Assembly (NCBI RefSeq): GCF_003286085.1
Contig: NW_020825333.1
Span: 124,001 to 188,000 of the forward strand
From: Drosophila persimilis
Taxonomy: Eukaryota > Arthropoda > Insecta > Diptera > Drosophilidae
Direction of reading: 5' to 3'
DNA: 64,000 nt
Of the stretch, positions 62,718 to 64,000 are shown piece by piece (within the stretch, counting starts at the first letter, position 1; every line of letters starts with the position of its first letter). Made by a program: the position numbers and the translations under genes. The notes below the pieces were generated by a model that did no database searches, was not told the origin of the DNA, and was given only the letters and a program-made list of their open reading frames with translations.

Positions 62718-63593
62718 TGAGGGCGTCGAATGGCGAATATGCCAATAATGTGGAGGAGATGATGGCCACCAAGAGGCAACGCTCGACTGAGAGTGCCATT
62801 AAAGACACTCCAGCGAGCAAGCGGCAACGCGGGCCCAAGAGTGCAGCCCCTCCACCGAAAGTGGCCAAGAAGCCAACGAAACCGAAAGCAAAGGTCAGCG
62901 ATGTGACCAAACGACATTTGATCGTGGCACTCATCGACCGGAGCTAGGAAAACGGCAAGATGTCAGCGGCACAGTGGAAGCTTGTGCAAGCGCGTCTCGT
63001 CGACGCCCTGTTTGCACATATGGAGGAATACCCCGCGGCCCCAATGCCCACGTTCGATGGTACTGGGTGGCTAAATGAGGCTAAGATCCTAAAGTGCAAC
63101 AACGATACAACCCTAAGGTGGCTGACGCGTACGGTCTGCCAACTGGAGGCGATGTGGGAGGGGGCCAAGCTGGAGGTTGTGGACCGGGAGCTTATCCCGT
63201 CCAAGCCTAAGGCGAAGGTACTCTTCCCCATCACAATCCAGGGAGACCGAGCGCTGAAGCTCCTTCAGCGGCAAAACGCGGACGTGTGTGATCCTCCAAA
63301 TAAACAAGGAAGCAGAGGATCTACTGTATCCCAAGTTCGGGAAGATAGCGTGGGGCATGGGTAGCGTCGACCTGCGCCTCAAAAAGCGCCACCCTGCGGA
63401 CAAGGACGCGCATACCCTGCAGGCAGGCGAGGTGGAAAAGGACTTAGGTCTCGAGTCCATCGTGGGGGCCGCCCAGAGTCTTGCCCTTGAAGACGAACAC
63501 GAGGAAGACGGTGACCTGACGCTAGTAGTGAACCCGTCAGGTGCAAGTGAGCCAGCCACCCATGCTGAGTGTGCTGCAGCTCAACTTGCATAA
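62718..63593 (+). pseudogene. LOA-type ORF1, C-terminal part, with one stop and one frameshift
   Basis: Frame from the insertion point: basic NLS-like stretch (KRQRGPKS, KKPTKPKAK) ending in an in-frame TAG at 62945-62947, then the same frame continues MSAAQWKLVQARLVDALFAH, TLRWLTRTVCQLEAMWEGAK and LEVVDRELIPSKPKAKVLFP. This block resembles the conserved ORF1 domain of LOA elements (DUF4780-like, from memory of the family). Near 63285 the frame changes by a small deletion; LQINKEAEDLLYPKFGK follows in the second frame, to the stop at 63593. ORF1 overlaps ORF2 by 32 bases. Confidence 0.75.
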
Positions 63594-64000
63594 AAGCAAG
63601 GTAGCGTCGGCGGAGCTCCTCATCGCCATGGAGCAAGGGCTCGCCGACATAGCTCTAGTCCAGGAGCCCTGGATTGCGACAGGCAATTCAGTGGCCGGAC
63701 TAAAGTCCTCAAATCACAACCTGTTCTACACAACATCGGTAAGCAGGAAACAGAACCGTCGTACTCTTACGAAAGGAAATCCATGCTTACCTTATGTCTC
63801 ATTACAGCACGGATGACCTGACGGTTGTGATGCTGGAAAGTGAGGAAAAGCGCCTTCTGGTGACTTCCTGCTACATGGCTCACGACAGACCCGCACCACC
63901 TGACGAACTCAGGAGCCTGTTGACAGAAGCCGGCACGAAAAACTATCAACTCGTCATCGGGACGGACGCCTACATCAATGACAGAGGTGAGTCACTCTTA
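63562..64000 (+). pseudogene. LOA-type ORF2 endonuclease, 5' part
   Basis: Starts MLSVLQLNLHKSKVASAELL with the IALVQEPWIATG motif of APE-type endonucleases. The first frame stops at 63816. The domain continues in another frame (63780 onward: DDLTVVMLESEEKRLLVTSC, then YMAHDRPAPPDELRSLL, IGTDAY and RGESLL), so a frameshift lies near 63780. The position of the catalytic D-A-N-A block reads IGTDAYIND, unlike the related GCDANAHH of LINE-A, so a catalytic Asn is probably changed. The window ends inside the domain. Confidence 0.78.

Larger units (their letters stand above)
62714..64000 (+). mobile_element. LOA-clade LINE, right part (ORF1 end, ORF2 start), runs off the window
   Basis: Continues LINE-C after the mdg1-like insertion: the rest of ORF1, then the ORF2 endonuclease. 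The RT and 3' end lie beyond base 64000. Confidence 0.85.

Overview
The window looks like repeat-dense, probably heterochromatic or pericentromeric, DNA of a fly, most likely Drosophila. The evidence is the mix of families: an mdg1/412-like gypsy element with a tRNA-Arg type primer site, a 17.6/297-like errantivirus with ATAT target duplications, a roo-like LTR, an Osvaldo/Ulysses-like element with 1.17-kb LTRs, LOA-clade LINEs (the Bilbo/TRIM group) and five copies of a mini-me/DINE-1-like Helitron with GACR microsatellites. The only host gene I recognise is a truncated Fbxl4 copy trapped inside a retroelement. I see no tRNA, rRNA, CRISPR or bacterial feature.

Layout. 1-4198: minus-strand Osvaldo/Ulysses-like element with broken gag-pol and one LTR, running off the left edge. 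4700-6478: 5' part of a LOA-clade LINE. 6479-9655: a decayed jockey/CR1-type LINE (LINE-B copy 1). 9656-11899: poorly resolved, with a BEL-like leader/gag remnant and a 24-bp perfect hairpin. 11900-36677: a nest at least four levels deep. LINE-B copy 2 is split by a BEL/Pao element (12354-35314, TSD ATGTA, 309-bp LTRs with one mismatch, intact 1720-aa polyprotein). That BEL is split in its leader by an errantivirus array (18470-34534, TSD ATAT) arranged LTR-internal-LTR-internal-LTR. The second internal unit of the array carries a Helitron-like insert and a 1.4-kb antisense Fbxl4 fragment.

36640-53451: a BEL fragment, Helitron 2, a third 5'-truncated errantivirus copy, about 1.2 kb of unrecognised DNA, Helitron 3, a degenerate roo-like element with an env-like tail and LTR, a hAT transposase remnant, and a second roo-like LTR split by two Helitrons that bracket a 146-bp gypsy RT fragment. 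53446-53905: an antisense LINE RT fragment. 53930-64000: a LOA-clade LINE whose ORF1 is cut by an mdg1/412-like element (54764-62713, TSD CAGA, 485-bp LTRs with two mismatches) and which runs off the right edge.

The genes here do not form a host pathway. They are gag/pol/env or ORF1/ORF2 modules of successive invaders. Order of arrival follows from nesting: LINE-B, then BEL, then the errantivirus array, then Helitron and Fbxl4; and LOA LINE, then mdg1-like. The BEL polyprotein, errantivirus copy 1 gag-pol and the mdg1-like gag are still open. Most other frames are broken. The most unusual item is the Fbxl4 fragment, whose F-box/LRR frame of 373 codons is uninterrupted.
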